Assembly: GCA_963978905.1 (NCBI GenBank)
Contig: OZ022256.1
Span: forward strand, 30,839,426 to 30,903,425
DNA: 64,000 nt
Direction of reading: 5' to 3'
Source: Trichostrongylus colubriformis
Taxonomy: Eukaryota > Nematoda > Chromadorea > Rhabditida > Trichostrongylidae
Shown one piece after another: positions 11,064-23,782 of the stretch (its first letter is position 1; every line of letters starts with the position of its first letter). The translations under genes were made by a program, and so were the position numbers. The notes below the pieces were generated by a model. That model was given only the letters and a program-made list of their open reading frames with translations. It was not told where the DNA came from and made no database searches.

Positions 11064-14000
11064 TTAGTAGTCCTTAAGATCAATCTCAAAAGTAGAGTGT
11101 GGTTGCTTCTCGGGAGCAGCAGGATCTAACGTGGTACCACCGGCTACAGCCTGGAAATGGAATCAAAACTAGCTTCACCAGATCGAAACTACTGTAAACT
11201 ACTCTGTTCATGTCGACGATGTTTCAAAAACTGCTCTCACCTGAACCACAAGCTCTGCTTTCTGATCTGGAGTTCTATCTAGTAGCATGATTATGCCGCC
11301 GTACGAGACCGATTTCACAGGTTTGTACCTTCAAAATAGAAAGAACTCAAGAGAGATAGCTAACCTCATCTGTGAATATTTCTACAAGTTAGATTTCATA
11401 TAATAGACTAATAATTGTCAATATTTGTTCGTAAATTGCGGAAGATTTCGTTCACGCACAGGGAAATGAAGATAGCCTTGGAAGGACTTGAGCAAACAAC
11501 GGTAATACTGGCAAACAAAGAGTACCTCGAGTTTTCCATCATCGAAAGTGTTTTCAGCTGGAGGCGTACCACTCTTGCAGGATTCTCAATAGTGTGCGTG
11601 GGCGGTTCATTATCGGGAACAGGTTTTCTCAAACAAGAGTAGATCATAATTTTAAAGTTCTGAAGCGCAATCATGGTAATCGTAACTGGTAAGATCAGTC
11701 ATAAGAAATGTTGCCAATCACGTGATATTAGCTAACTTCTCGTCTTCCTTGGCTGGTTTTTGCTCTTCGTCCACTTCCATCTTCTCTTCACCTTTTTTGG
11801 CCGGCTTCTTCTTGTGAGTGATGGACAAAACAGCGGTCTCCACCTGAACCGTAGCAACTGAGCTTACCCTACTCGACTTAATGTCAGCTGATGAGTATGT
11901 GCAGAACGCCGCACCTACCTTCTCATGCTCTTCTTTCTTTTTTGACTCGAGTGGTGGTGGGTACGCAAACAGCGAAGCCCTGGCGTTACACTTGAACTCG
12001 ATTTTGGGCATCTAGAATTGTGTAGGAAGGCTTTATATTAAGGGCATGTGGTGGCATTGGAAACAATTGATTACAAGCCTGCAGCAAAAAGTAGATTTCA
12101 GACTTCGCGACACTATAATTTTGCATCACAAGCTATCCTGCGATGTCATTTTGCGTGCGAAATAGCATTATGGCAACGGCACGATCTCAGAATTGCAAAA
12201 TGGCGAAGTCTCACTCTACTCAAATAGTTGCTTCACTTGCACCCACAAACTTAATACCCGGTAGCGGGAAAATGAGCAAGCGCATTCACACAGAAAGGTC
12301 ACAAAATGAATTTACTTGTAGATCCTTTGTGAGCGCAATGAGACACGTTGGTTTACAAGCCAGCGAAATGAACGGAACCATAGAGTGCCAATACCAAAAC
12401 TGTTGGAACGCCATCATTCCAACCACACCACCCATGTCAATAGTGCCAGAGCGATTATGGAGTGCTATCGTCATATTACGTCCACCGACGTCCAGTATGC
12501 CCTGAAAGCACTTCTACGTATTGAATTCACGGCTTGATCCCCTGAAATGAGATGTCATCTAAATTTTCGATCAACTAGAAGAATCAACTGAATTGCGGCA
12601 CAACTTCAACTTTTAGGCATTCACTAGCAAAACCACCGCATTCATTTCATTAGGGCGAAAGCAAAAACCTCAGCTGTTCAAGAAAAACTAGTGGGTTCAG
12701 AACAAATCACTAATTTTCGGCTACCAAGGAAAGGGGAATCATAAATCACCTGTGCGATGATAGCTCCGAACTTAGCCATAGAATCTTCGCCTTTCTCCGT
12801 GGTCATCTTGGTCAGTTGCTTGCGGAACTCGCCAACCTAATAATGGATACATTCAATAAAACGCTTGGAGAATGCAAAAGCTCACTAAATATGACAACTG
12901 AAGAAAACCTTCGGACAGGCGACGTCGGTCTGCTGTACGTAGATGAATGAGAGTGCAATGACGGCGCCTTGTCGGACGTAATTTTCTTTTGCAGATAATA
13001 AAGGTTCCAACAATGATATCGCTTCCTGTATATAGCTCAATGAAGAAAATGAGCAGGAGACCATAGTGAAAAATGCGCTTAATATAAACACACGAAACAA
13101 TCCAATATCATGCAGCCCAGATTTCACCTTGTATCCCGTTCCAGCACAGGCTATTCCCAACGCCATGGCTGCTCCATATCGAACGTGACTGTTAAAGTGT
13201 TCAACGAGCATTCCAACGTAATCCTTGCAGATGGTTGGATTACTGAAGCATCGACCTCATTTGGGACCAAACGAAGCTGACTAACTCTGGCAACGTAAAT
13301 AACTAACTTGCTCAACAAGAACCCGATTCCCATAACTGCAAACCTCTTCACATCGTTGTTTGGGTCAGTGGCAACCTTAACAAAAATATTAAGAAACAAC
13401 AGTTGCCTGATACTGAAGTTTTGGCGCTGAGATATTGGACACTAAATCATTCGAAGACGCTGTTAGAAGTGATGGCCGATAGCGGGATGAAAGCGAAATC
13501 AAAGTGCCATAACAGAAAAAGAGCAGAATGAAACGGTAAAAACCTAGAAGAAATAGGGTCTTCCTCCTACAACGGCGGAAGAGTTTTCGCACTCTTCCCC
13601 TAGGGAACTAAGCCCACTACCAAGCTGAAAATCCGAAACGCAGCGAGTGCTTTGATCTCAACGCACGCTTTTTCGGAGAAAGTTTCGTCACAGCTCATGC
13701 AAAACGCGAAGTTATATTTACAAAGAACATGTACGTGTATGTAGCACTATGATACTTCTATATTGTATCACCTTCTCCAAAAGCCTCGAGACGACATTTG
13801 CACGTCCACTTCCAACGTAGGCCATTGACATCATGGCTATCCCTGTGGATCGTAACATGGAATTACTTTTGACATCAATCAACTGAGCTATGAAAGATTC
13901 AGCCTCATCCTGTCGCCCTGAAATGCGTATGGGATTGATTGAGATCTCAGACTCTTCGTCCAAAATTTCAATTCAGAGTATAGAGAGTAATTGCGCGATC

Positions 14001-17000
14001 GTAAAAGCACTGAGCCTTTGTGTTAGCATCTACCCCCGTGAAATGATTCGGACTATAGTGTTGTGACAGCGCAGCGTCATGTGACTTTGCAATGTTTTCA
14101 GGGTCTAGCATAACGCAGTTTCTAAAAACATTTGAAAACCAGGCGCATCGTGAACACTCGAAAAGTCGTAGCACAGACTTACCATAGGCAAGCAAGGAGA
14201 TTCCTGTGCGTAGCCCACGTTGAATCTTATCGTGTTGAGTGTCGCAAGTGTACTGTACCATATCTTGGAATGCAGCTGAATTCAAACTGCCAACCATCAC
14301 CAGTCCCATAGCAAGCCCTGCTGCTTCTCCCGAAACAGCATCATCCAAATAAAGGGCGTCACGAAGTTGCAGATATACCTAAAACCTTCATGACAATGTG
14401 CTACTATATCAACGCAACTTAAACTCACATCTTGATTCTGTGTTCCCATGGCGGCAAGTCCTAGCCCAAGACATGCTCCATGGCGGACTGCTGATGTCTG
14501 GGCTGCCGACAGCTGCTCGCGTAGATATTTAACGCAGTCAGCGGTTCCGTGATTTGCATGAATAAGGCCTAAAAAGGCCTGAAATAATTGATAAACCGGA
14601 GGGAAAGACGGCACACATCCACGCACAGATACCAATGCAAGAACAATCGAGTTGCTAGAGGCCCTATGACACTACAAGTGAATGGCGGCACTGAGGACGT
14701 TACGGCACCACAGTACCGCCACGTCACGTGGCAGCGTTAGAGGAAAAGTGCACTACAAATGTAATCTTCATTAAGCTTTGATACGCTGCACAGCTGAGTT
14801 TACAAGGAAATAAACTAAAAATTTTGATCAAACGCAATGAGAGATAACCCCTTGGCAGAACTAGAAAGTTATCTTCAAGAGGAAATGGTAATGTAGACAT
14901 ACCAAGTGCAAATAGCGAACCACCTTCCTTGAAACCAAACTGGTCGGGCTCAGTTTTTGGGAGATATGGATCTAGTAATTTCATTGCTGCTGATTCATGA
15001 CCCTGAGAGAGATAGATTACTATCATATATACAGAAATGTATGCTCAGAAAGAGTTCGAAACAGGTCACCTTATGAATGAGACCAAGAGTGGCCACAGCA
15101 TTGAATTTGTTCCAATTTGTAGCTTTGCTGATCCAGTCGAGATTATCTCTGAAGTTATAACATAATACGAATGCCAAAATTGAAGTTATCATAACCTTAC
15201 CGTAAGAAATCATCACAAGTGGTTCCGAGATGCATCAGTCCATTAGCCATTAATGTAGCATTGTGAGCGGTGGCCGTTCTCACACAATCTTTCATTTCCT
15301 TAAAGATAGAACCACTCAGTATCGGCTGACTCCATAAATTCAGTCCTTCAATGGACTAAATTTGGATTCAGCCAATACTATGATCATTGAAATTATTTTT
15401 CCACGTGCGTTTTGTAGGTGATTTTTTGTTTTGCACGAAAATATAATTACCTGCAGCATTAAGCTTCTCACCATAGAACGGTCACCTGGGTATAGAATAA
15501 GAATATATGGTTCAGAAGTGAAAAAGGCTTAGTTAAAGAGATTGAGAGGTTTGGGTGGTAGAAGATGGATTGTATGCGATGCAACCAACGCATTGAAAAA
15601 GATGGGGTATGAAGTTCGTCAGTGACAACGTTGGGATCAATGGAAAGAGTCAATCCATCACAAACGTTGAGAAAAAATGAAGGTGAGACGCCGAAAACAA
15701 TCCAAAAGATGGCTCCGGTTATGGCGATACTACGGAATAAGCTAACTTTAGCAAAGATAAACCAGTTAGCGGTCATGTAAAATTGGTGAATAATGTAAGA
15801 AAATGTATTTGATTATTCTATGAGTAATGACGTTTTTTGGAGTGAAAAATTTCCATATTTCTTAATTAATTGAATAACATAATTTTTTATGTATTCATAT
15901 ATCGCTAAAAAAGAGACTTGTTTCTTGCGCAAAACAATGTGGAAAATCTGGATTATTAGGCTGGCGAAGTGACAGGTCCAGTGACCAAAGCGACGATTGA
16001 TTAAAGGACAATATTCTACGGGAAAATTGATAAATTGTTAGTTCCCCACATTGGCTCACTCAAATTGAACGTACTCTACTCGAGTGCTCGAAAAGTTGCG
16101 TTATTCGTTCAGAATATAGTTTCTCTCAGAGGTATTGTGTTTAAACTGTCTTTTTTCTCAAATTTTTTTCGTCTGGAGTTTTTGTGAGACATTACTTCAC
16201 GAAATTCTATTTGAAAAAACAGCAACACTCATAGGGTTGCCCAAAGTAATCGGGAGCGAAAGGCCGATGAGTGATTTTATATAAGGCCGACATTCAAATC
16301 AAGTGTCGTATTTCTACCAAATAAATGAACCAATATCACTGGAATCTACGTTATTCATAGGTTTCAGGACCTACCGATCCATATGATGAATCTTATATAA
16401 AGCTTTGCTAAGTGGGAAGCCCACCTTTAAAATTAACATATCTGTGTGATTGTTCTTGATGAGGAATTGCATATGATGCTTCACAGTTTCTTCACCGCGG
16501 AGAATGGCCTTAAGATGGGCCATTGGCGCAGTCTGAAATTTCTTATTCAAGGAAGTAACTATATATCTCCAGAAGGTAAATGAGTATAAATTTGGGATAA
16601 CGTACCAACCATTTAGCTAACTAACTTTATAAACACTATCAACCAAAATCTAAAGAGCTCGAGTGATCTCAACAAACCAAGAACACCTTACATACTCACA
16701 TTTTATCGTTTAGATTTTACTCTCTTCTGAAGCAAAAATATTTCGTATTTTCTCTTTCAGGTTGCGAAGATTTCAGAAGGAAAAACCAGCTACATAAAAA
16801 GACCACCAGACCGACTGGAAAACAACGAGAGGAATTTCTCTTTTCGAAAACTAACCTCTTCCACTTTCGGTGACGCTTCTTTCTCTTCCTTAGAAGCTTC
16901 ACCAGCAGCTGGAGTGGAATCATTTTTCTCTTTCGGTGGTGGAGTGCTGAAAGCGTATATGGATAGTTTGAACTACAAGTATAAAATGGTACTGCACAAC

Positions 17001-19955
17001 AAATAGTCTCAAAGCCTCCAAAACAAAATCGTATAGGGAATCCACTGAAATCTGACCTTGGAGATGGTTGGTGAAAACTCGCATAGGTGTTCAAAACTTG
17101 TGTGTTGAATTGCTGAGAAGCGTTTTCATACAGATCGAAAGCAATTTGGTACGCGATAAGGTCACCATTCTGAAAGGAGTTTAACAAAAATAGCAGTCAA
17201 GTTGAATACTGCAACGAAAACAGCAAATGATACCGCATGAGACATGAGCCTATCGAGAAGTCTGCCAATATCCTCCGGTCGATTCAATTTGATGAGACAC
17301 TGAACACACTCGAATGATTTTTCTTCATCTCAAAGCACAGCACAGTGAAGGAAATGGCAACTGATGATAGCTTTCCATCAGCCAGTAGCTTGGTCAAATC
17401 ACAGCTTCCAGTCGCAGATGAGAAAGGAATTGCAGTAAAATACTTACTTTCGCTACTCCAAGAGAAAAGCAAGTAGGTAAAGGGGGGGGGGGTCCGCTAC
17501 GCTGACCTGCATCATAATTTCTATCTCGACGTAATTTCCAACGTTTCGCTCTACGCAATTACGCTTACTTTCCTAATACTATGATCGCTAGATTGCTAGA
17601 GGAAGGGCAACTTCTTGAAGCTGTTTCACAGCGACAGGTATTCCAAGTGATCGACTGCAACGTTATCGAGCTAACCCAGATAATGAATGGAATCAGACGG
17701 CAAACGATCACGCGTAATTTCGACGAAATCGCCTTCAAAAAGGCGATTTCGTCGAAAAGTTGGCTGAACTGTTCCACGCACAACTCCTGGAAACTCCGAG
17801 AAAATTGTTACCATAGCATACTGTCTCAATACGGGAACGCTTTAGGAATGGAGCTGAGTGAACGATGAGTCAACCAAAGAAAGAAGTCCAGATCTCCATA
17901 ATCTTCCAGCAATTTCATAGCACTATACGAAAAAAGTAATGAGGTAATGCATTTTGAATGTGCTTTCAAACGCTTACATTGCCACTTTTTTCAAAATTGG
18001 ACCAAATCAAGAAAGTTGAGCAACACCATTTATTGTAGACCTTCCATTCCTTCACCTAGCATACCCTCACCGCCATCACTCACCTGACATATAGCAACAA
18101 AATCAGCATGCTTATTGCTCGTGAATAACTTCACGAGTACGTCGAGTAATTGAATACGTAGCTGCGCGTCCATCTTCGCACTAGTGACTTTCTGTATCGT
18201 TTCCATAAGCAGAACTATAAAACGAGCAGATATTCCTATGTTGAAATGATGTATGAACTTACACATTGAAGCAAAATAACAAAACTATAGGAAAAAGTCA
18301 CGTGCCATGCGACTCTGCGCTCTTTGTAATCGCCTTCTCAACCATGTCGATACGGCGAGTATCTAGAGCGAGGCCGATAACGTATAAAAGCTCATTCTGA
18401 AAGCAAGTTGCTGAAACTCCAGATCTACCAAGAAGAAAAAGTAACAAAGAAAAGTATTCGTTCAGTGAGAATATTCAAAACAAGAACTTAGAGCCACCGC
18501 TAGGGGTAAGCAGAGTGTGAGAATTAGCAACATTTTGTGTGTGAACCAACGCCTCAATTCAGAAAATATGATATTAAGCGAAACCGCCACCCAAAAAAAG
18601 CGTGTTAAGGGCTCTATCGCGATCTCCCCTCGAACTGCAACACACCATTATTCCCAGTTCCCGCAAGGGAATGCACATCTTCAGGCTGGCTGACTCTCTA
18701 TCGCCAAGCTGTGGCTGACTCGCTATCGCCCGGCTGCATCTACCGCCACCGGCTAGTGATGCAAGGAACCAAAAGGTACCAATCTCGGATTTTTGACAGT
18801 TTGAGCCCGTTTTTCTCCACCGTCACACTACTGGTCTATCACCTAGGCTTCCAAATACCTCATTCTGCTGAAATACCCCTAAAGGCGTCTTTTATGGAAA
18901 GCAGTGCACGAGCATTATTCACTTTCCGAAATGAGTAATGAGCAATGTACCTTATCGAGGTTCCTCTGGAAGATCCTGTTAATTAGAGCCTCCAATCGGC
19001 TGTCCATTCTTTCCCCGTTGTTTTTGACGCGTTTATAAGAGTCGATCGCGATTTCGATTATTTTGTTGACATACTTCAATTGAAAACACAATTACTTTCC
19101 CAAAATATATCGCAATATACATCTACTAGAGAATTTACAGCAAAGTCAGACCTCATCATCCTTATCTCCAACAGTTTTAGATTTTGGTCTCGGAGTTAGT
19201 TTGAAATGAGTATCAGCAGCTAGAGCAAAGTTCAGGGCATTTTCATAGTCTTCCAAACAGAATGCAACCTAAACTCATCTTGAAGAAGTACCCAGAGCAT
19301 TTACAACATCATTTTTGAGACAACATACTTTTGATGCTAGCAGTGCAGCTTTCTGCCTAGCTGGAAAGTCTTTGTTTTCAGAAAGTTCTTCGATAAAGCT
19401 GGCGCAGTCCGCTACCTGAAAACAAAGTGAAACAGATGCAAAAAAGACAATTGCAGCGAAGGCAGCAAATCCTTACCTCGAACCATGTGTTGGTAAGAAC
19501 ATCCCAGTCGTCGAACAAATCTATCAGCATTTCTTTCTCCTTCGCAAGTGAACGAGGTGACCGCAAGGATTTCAGAAATGCACCTGTATGTGTTTCATCA
19601 CATAGAGGGGTCAAATAAAGTCGGGGGGTGGGGGGAGACGCAACTTTGTGTCGACGTTTCCCACGTCAAAGCTTCTTTCCCTCCCTAGGCTTAGGCTAAA
19701 GCAGATGAGACTTATGCTTTGACATATGCTATTCTATGTGGAAGGAGGAGAAATAATTTTAGCCTAAGCCTAGGGAGGGAAGGGAGTTTCGACGTCGACG
19801 CAAAGTTGCGTCTCCCCCCCCCCCCCACCCCCAAGTTTATTTGACCCCTGTCTTCCTCCGAGCCTACCATTACCGATTGAAATTGCTTAAGAAAACTCAC
19901 TCGCATCCACAGGCCCTCCAACGCGAGACTTCCAGTTATTTATTATGAACTGCAT
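11064..19955 (-). CDS. rpn-2: 26S proteasome regulatory subunit RPN2 / PSMD1
   Basis: Largest scaffold subunit of the 19S proteasome base. It binds the ATPase ring and Rpn13 and supports degradation of ubiquitinated proteins. Exons in coding order: 19901-19955, 19477-19583, 19329-19415, 19152-19268, 18951-19073, 18265-18396, 18084-18214, 17234-17299, 17057-17169, 16856-16946, 16425-16532, 15201-15298, 15070-15148, 14903-15002, 14429-14568, 14183-14378, 13772-13917, 13308-13375, 13128-13242, 12909-13025, 12750-12836, 12316-12501, 11919-12011, 11722-11843, 11526-11627, 11241-11328, 11064-11150. They give about 984 residues, against roughly 950-970 in other animals. Diagnostic PC-repeat blocks include [35 protein letters not shown] and [13 protein letters not shown]; a [11 protein letters not shown] acidic linker precedes NPARV. 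The start is chosen because TTTTTCAG lies two bases before ATG, resembling a trans-splice acceptor. One base appears to be missing in exon 6 (near 18,301-18,310). Confidence 0.96.
17718..17757. repeat. Short perfect hairpin in an rpn-2 intron
   Basis: An 18-bp perfect stem, TTTCGACGAAATCGCCTT, is separated by four bases from its complement. It lies in the 784-bp intron between the exons ending at 18,084 and starting at 17,299. The rest of that intron shows only short open frames without recognised content. It could be a miniature-element remnant or a structured intronic RNA; no function can be assigned. Confidence 0.75.
19607..19848. mobile_element. G-tract miniature inverted-repeat element, copy 1
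   Basis: The element begins GGGGTCAAATAAAGTC and ends with the complement, with a homopolymer G run just inside one end and a C run just inside the other. Next come GACGCAACTTTG / CAAAGTTGCGTC and then CTTCTTTCCCTCCCTAGGCT and its complement, so the sequence can fold into a long hairpin. There is no coding capacity. It lies wholly inside rpn-2 intron 1. Two relatives occur at 49,027-49,215 and 59,184-59,418. Confidence 0.8.
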
Positions 19956-19964
19956 GCCTGAAAA
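19953..19964 (-). promoter_or_regulatory. Candidate trans-splice acceptor and start of rpn-2
   Basis: Reading the minus strand, a T-rich run ending TTTTTCAG is followed after GC by the ATG at 19,955. Nematode pre-mRNAs are commonly capped with a spliced leader at such acceptors very close to the start codon. This is a sequence-pattern inference only. Confidence 0.55.
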
Positions 19965-20164
19965 ATGATGGTCGAGGGAAAGACAGCCCAAAATGCAACA
20001 CATTTATCTTATTATAAGAGACTGTACTAAGAATTAAACACGATAAAAGCAGCGGTCAGGGCAAGCAGTAGTTTTGATGATTTAAACACATGCCGTGAAT
20101 TAGAACAGATTCAGGGTATGCTCATCAACGCATGGAAATTTACGCCTAAATTTCGCGATCGCCA

Positions 20165-20335
20165 AACCACGGTAATGCTCCGTCGAGGAATCCTCGACGG
20201 GGGGTCCTATTTCGTCCGCTAGGAGGAAGGGATCGTAATCGTTGGTTGGGCAGGATCAACGGAATTTCTAAGGCAGAGGGTCCAAAGTGTAAAGGAGGGA
20301 TGTGAAGGGACTGACTAAGAGGGTTCAAATTCTAA
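20165..20335 (-). repeat. Dispersed repeat, partner of 9,455-9,640
   Basis: Reverse-complement relative of 9,455-9,640, sharing the 'CAACGATTACGA' block and the CGAGGA-TCCTCG palindrome. It lies just upstream (5') of rpn-2. Confidence 0.55.
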
Positions 20336-20559
20336 GCTAATATTTAATTTAATCTTTACTTGAAAGTCTTGAAAAACAATACAGGAAGCGGCCCCCACAA
20401 ATAGGAAACACGGTAGAACACAATTTTCCAGAGGAAAGCCCAAGCTGATCCCTGTCCTCTCAGAACGGTGGGCTGTGAATAAGGTGTCAAGCTTCTGCAA
20501 TCAAACGCGCATAACTTATACTGTGGTGCGAGGGTGATACTTGATGCCTTGTTCACAGG

Positions 20560-20940
20560 GTTTAACCTGATGGATACTCCATGGGAGCCCCATGCATGGT
20601 CGATACACCACGAAGCCGGTCAATGCCTGCAACCCTTTCATTGGTCCGCTGGCACCGAAAACACGTACAAAGCGACCTGCGAAACTCATCGATTAGCCGC
20701 GGGGAGCGGTATCTATCGACGGGTACCAGCGTGAATTAATCCGCGAAACTATGGGGTGAAAACGAAAAGTCAGTTGATATGATCCTCTTTCATTTCTCAC
20801 TACGATTATAAGAACGTAAATTGGTGCTGGCGAGGCACTATACGGACCGCATAAGAGTTTGAATTACCAAAAATGTGGTCGAAATTCCATGCATGGCGCA
20901 TCCTGCGGCAAGGCCGGCAGTCATCATGTCGTTGGAACTT
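20560..20940 (+). repeat. Dispersed repeat with paired CATGCATGG-type blocks
   Basis: The order of blocks 'TTTAACCTGATG', 'GAAGCCGGTCAA', 'CGCTGGCACCGAAA', 'GCGGTATCTATCGACGG', 'GGTGCTGGCGAGGCACTA' and 'CATGCATGGCGCAT' is repeated at 47,325-47,720 and, interrupted by the palindrome, at 7,740-9,435 in reverse. No open frame is conserved among copies, so it is a non-coding mobile or repeat family. Confidence 0.7.
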
Positions 20941-21289
20941 CGAGAGAAATGGATGTGTGCTGGAGGCATTTTGGGCACGATGGATCATTTTTTCCAAAGA
21001 TTCGTGAGAAGATCTCACCACTTTGACGAAAAAAAAATTCCTCGAGTGGCCTCCTTCAAAACTAGTTGTTTCGTTTTGGGGATACAGCATAGTCGAAAAC
21101 AAATTTCATCCAGAAAACCCTCATAAAGTCACTACAGCAAATTACGACTATTTGAAGTGAAGCTTCGGAACTTCTCGAAATTTCTCTCGACGGAATTTCC
21201 ATACAGAGAACTGCGCAACCATTAGAGCAACCAAGCGGACTATAGATTGGTCAAAGGAAGTTGTTAAGAAACGGTTTACAGCGCTTCGA

Positions 21290-21480
21290 AAGAAAGCCTT
21301 CTCCTTTGTCATCAGAGGACGAGCACATTACCCATGGTCGGCGACGTTTTCGTTTCGGAATACAGGTATGGCATTTTGATAGGTTCTTCTTCTTTCAGCT
21401 CTGTTTGTGGAATATAAGTACCGAGTTTTGTTAGGAGTTTGACCTCATTATTTTTTGACAGTAGACCCTAAATTTTCTTG
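21290..21480. repeat. Dispersed repeat, inverted partner of about 6,935-7,135
   Basis: AAGCCTTCTCCTTTGTCATC and the following 'GAGGACGAGCA' match 7,090-7,130 in reverse complement, followed in both by a GGAATA...AAGTA block. It is an old non-coding dispersed repeat. Confidence 0.5.
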
Positions 21481-21654
21481 ATGAATCGCATTGACTGGTG
21501 GAAACCACAGAAGTAGCGGGTGCCTGAAAAAAAGGGGGGGAGGGTAGGTCGTATGAAGGCCCCTTTTAGATAGTCGTATTTTTTTGAATTATTTCTCGAC
21601 GCCGTGCTCGACTCTGTGCCGGACGTCACGCTTTGGGTGCTGATACTAAATATA

Positions 21655-22553
21655 TTAGGTTGTAAGGAAAGTTCTGGCCGCTTTTTCGCAATCACAAGGT
21701 AAATTTAAATATCAGAGCGCGTCAACATGAATCAGCTGACATATTGTGCTCCTTAGATAGACAAAAAGCTGCTCTTTCTAAACATATGTTTTGTTTGGAT
21801 TGCCACAAGGTATTCGAATTTTTAGGGAAATTTTAAAGTGCTGCGAAAATGGCACTTTTAAGAAGACTTCACTTCAAGAGTTCTTGTTTAGCCGAGTCCC
21901 AGCGAAGGTGACCACAAATGTGAATACTGCAAGAGGAGGGGGTGTATCACTGGATGGAACACATTGTCTCTGGTTTCAGAAGTGCAGAAATGAGAACGAG
22001 CTGCTTGGATTTTCAACTGATCAAATAGCTTTGAATAAAACGGCAGAAGGCGATGAGCGTCCATATTTGCAGGGGATATCCACAAGTATTGGCCCTCAAC
22101 AAGCAACCTTAGCTGACCACCTCAAGTGGCCTTGATTTGGAAAAATCCAAAAAAATGGGTGCCGCGGGACCCCTCACGGCAGTCACGCGCAAGCACATTT
22201 TTCACAAATCCTCTTCCACTAATTGAAGCAGTTGCAGGGTGAGGCCCTTACTCGTTTGTCATGTTCATCTGATCTAGCGCTAACTATGCCCCACTTCCCA
22301 AAACATCTGGCCAGCTCCTTCAGTAGCAGTGTGTTCAGAAAGAGTGGCGATTTGAAGTCGACTTTTTTTCATTTCGCGCAATATAAATTATCAGCCCTTT
22401 ATCAAATTGAGATGTGTAGGTATGCATAGTGTTGCCAAGAGTGTGGCGAATCTAATGGTGCTCACTCTGTGAGAAAAGATGCACTCTGAGCCGAGTTATG
22501 ATCTCTCGAAGTTGAAATTTCAAAAACCGGCCAAAACTTTCCTTACAACCTAA
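21655..22553 (+). mobile_element. Deleted mariner-family element (899 bp)
   Basis: The terminal inverted repeats start TTAGGTTGTAAGGAAAGTT and are flanked by TA at 21,653-21,654 and 22,554-22,555. Many mariners begin TTAGGTTG. Inside, on the plus strand, a reading frame contains ARGGGVSLDG and LWFQKCRNENE, resembling the 'GEGTVSERTVQRWFQKFRNGNESLE' DNA-binding segment of mariner transposases. The stop follows soon after and no catalytic aspartate blocks are visible, so this is a non-autonomous deleted copy. A relative is at about 30,240-30,778. Confidence 0.8.
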
Positions 22554-22555
22554 TA

Positions 22556-23321
22556 GTTGGGGGAGAGGGGGGAGGTGAGAGAGCACTTCGCTGAGCTCTG
22601 CGTCCAGCACTATTTTTGCCTAGGTTTTTGCCCTAAACCATGGTTCAGGGGACAGCCCCTACTCCCTCAACGTAAGGCTGTAAAAATATACACTCGAGTA
22701 TACAAACTGATGATTGTGGAACGGTTTCGAGTGAGGGACGGCAGCGTGACAATACATCCCGCGACAAGGGTGCCCCCACGAACTACAGTGGCACCGTGCT
22801 TTGGTTCGGATCACAGATTAATTGTAAGCCGAAGATCACAGATCACAGGTTACATCATGCGATCAGTTTGCAGTTAATTTGTACTTCGACTTAAAACCAG
22901 GTGTGTATCGATCTGCGATTCCGCGATCCCCAGGATCGCGCGATCGCAGAACCGTAGGATCGCAGAATCGCATGTGTTGTCATGCGCACTCTCTTTTAGT
23001 GTGCTATTTTTGCGGGTTCTTTGAGCGTTCATACTTAACTGGTTGAGATTTTTGGCGAATCGTCGTCAAGTAAAAGATACGTGTCAATCCAAAAAATGAG
23101 CGTACTGGTGCATCCGCGATTTGAGATTTTCGCACTCATCCGTGATGTTGGCTATTTGCCAATGCAGGAAGACTGATGTGATGACACATGGCATCGCCAT
23201 CAACCCCATATCGCGGATGCGCCGAAAGGCCGATCGCCAAAAAATCCCAGAACGTTGGCGTTGAACCGTTCAGGAGCTGTGAGTGGTAAGAGACCGGCGT
23301 CGTGGAGAAAAAATAACACGC
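22556..23321. other. Intergenic sequence, no gene seen
   Basis: Only short open frames. A run near 22,915-22,970 repeats GATCGC/GCGATC words (ATCGCGCGATCGCAGAA), a locally palindromic, GATC-dense patch without obvious function. Confidence 0.4.
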
Positions 23322-23782
23322 TTAAAGGCACACCACGCGATAATCAAAGTGGTCCTTGCCTTTCCAGGACAGGTAGACCCTTGGATACTTGTAAAAATTG
23401 CACCCTTTTCGCGGCGCCACGGCTCACCCCCGGCTCGTACGGCCTGGTCGATGTGAGCCGAGTTGAGCCCACCGAGCCGAATCTCACCCAGCATAGACGA
23501 GAGGGAAACTTGCGATAAGACAAGATAAGACAGCAATATCAATAGCGAAGGTAGCTTCAGCAGGGAAGAACAGGTGATATGGCAGCATTTTGAGCGATAT
23601 CATTTAGCAAAAACTCAATTTTAATCTCTAATATTCGTTCGAGGACCGAGTGCAGGGGGCTTTATTTTCGGTGGTTGTGAAGGGTTTCGATTCTTTTTCA
23701 TTCACTTGTGAGTAAACCAGGGCCTCTACATTCTGTAACACGCGCGATAGCTCTCACAGTTTTTCGCGAGGTGTGCCTTTAA
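23322..23782. mobile_element. TTAA-flanked non-autonomous element (461 bp)
   Basis: The ends are TTAAAGGCACACC-CGCGATAA on the left and the complement of TTAAAGGCACACC-CGCGAAAA on the right, so the tetranucleotide TTAA sits at both boundaries. Related ends without the extra 'AC' (TTAAAGGCACCG..., TTAAAGACACC...) occur at three other elements in this window (32,304; 58,851; 61,576), and a left-end-like sequence occurs near 62,505. TTAA targets are typical of piggyBac-like elements, but no transposase is present to confirm the superfamily. Confidence 0.65.

Noticed and set aside
15430..15490. Possible extra rpn-2 exon reading [12 protein letters not shown]
   Set aside because: Joining 16,425 directly to 15,298 is in phase and gives [13 protein letters not shown], matching the family. 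The extra segment would break the frame.
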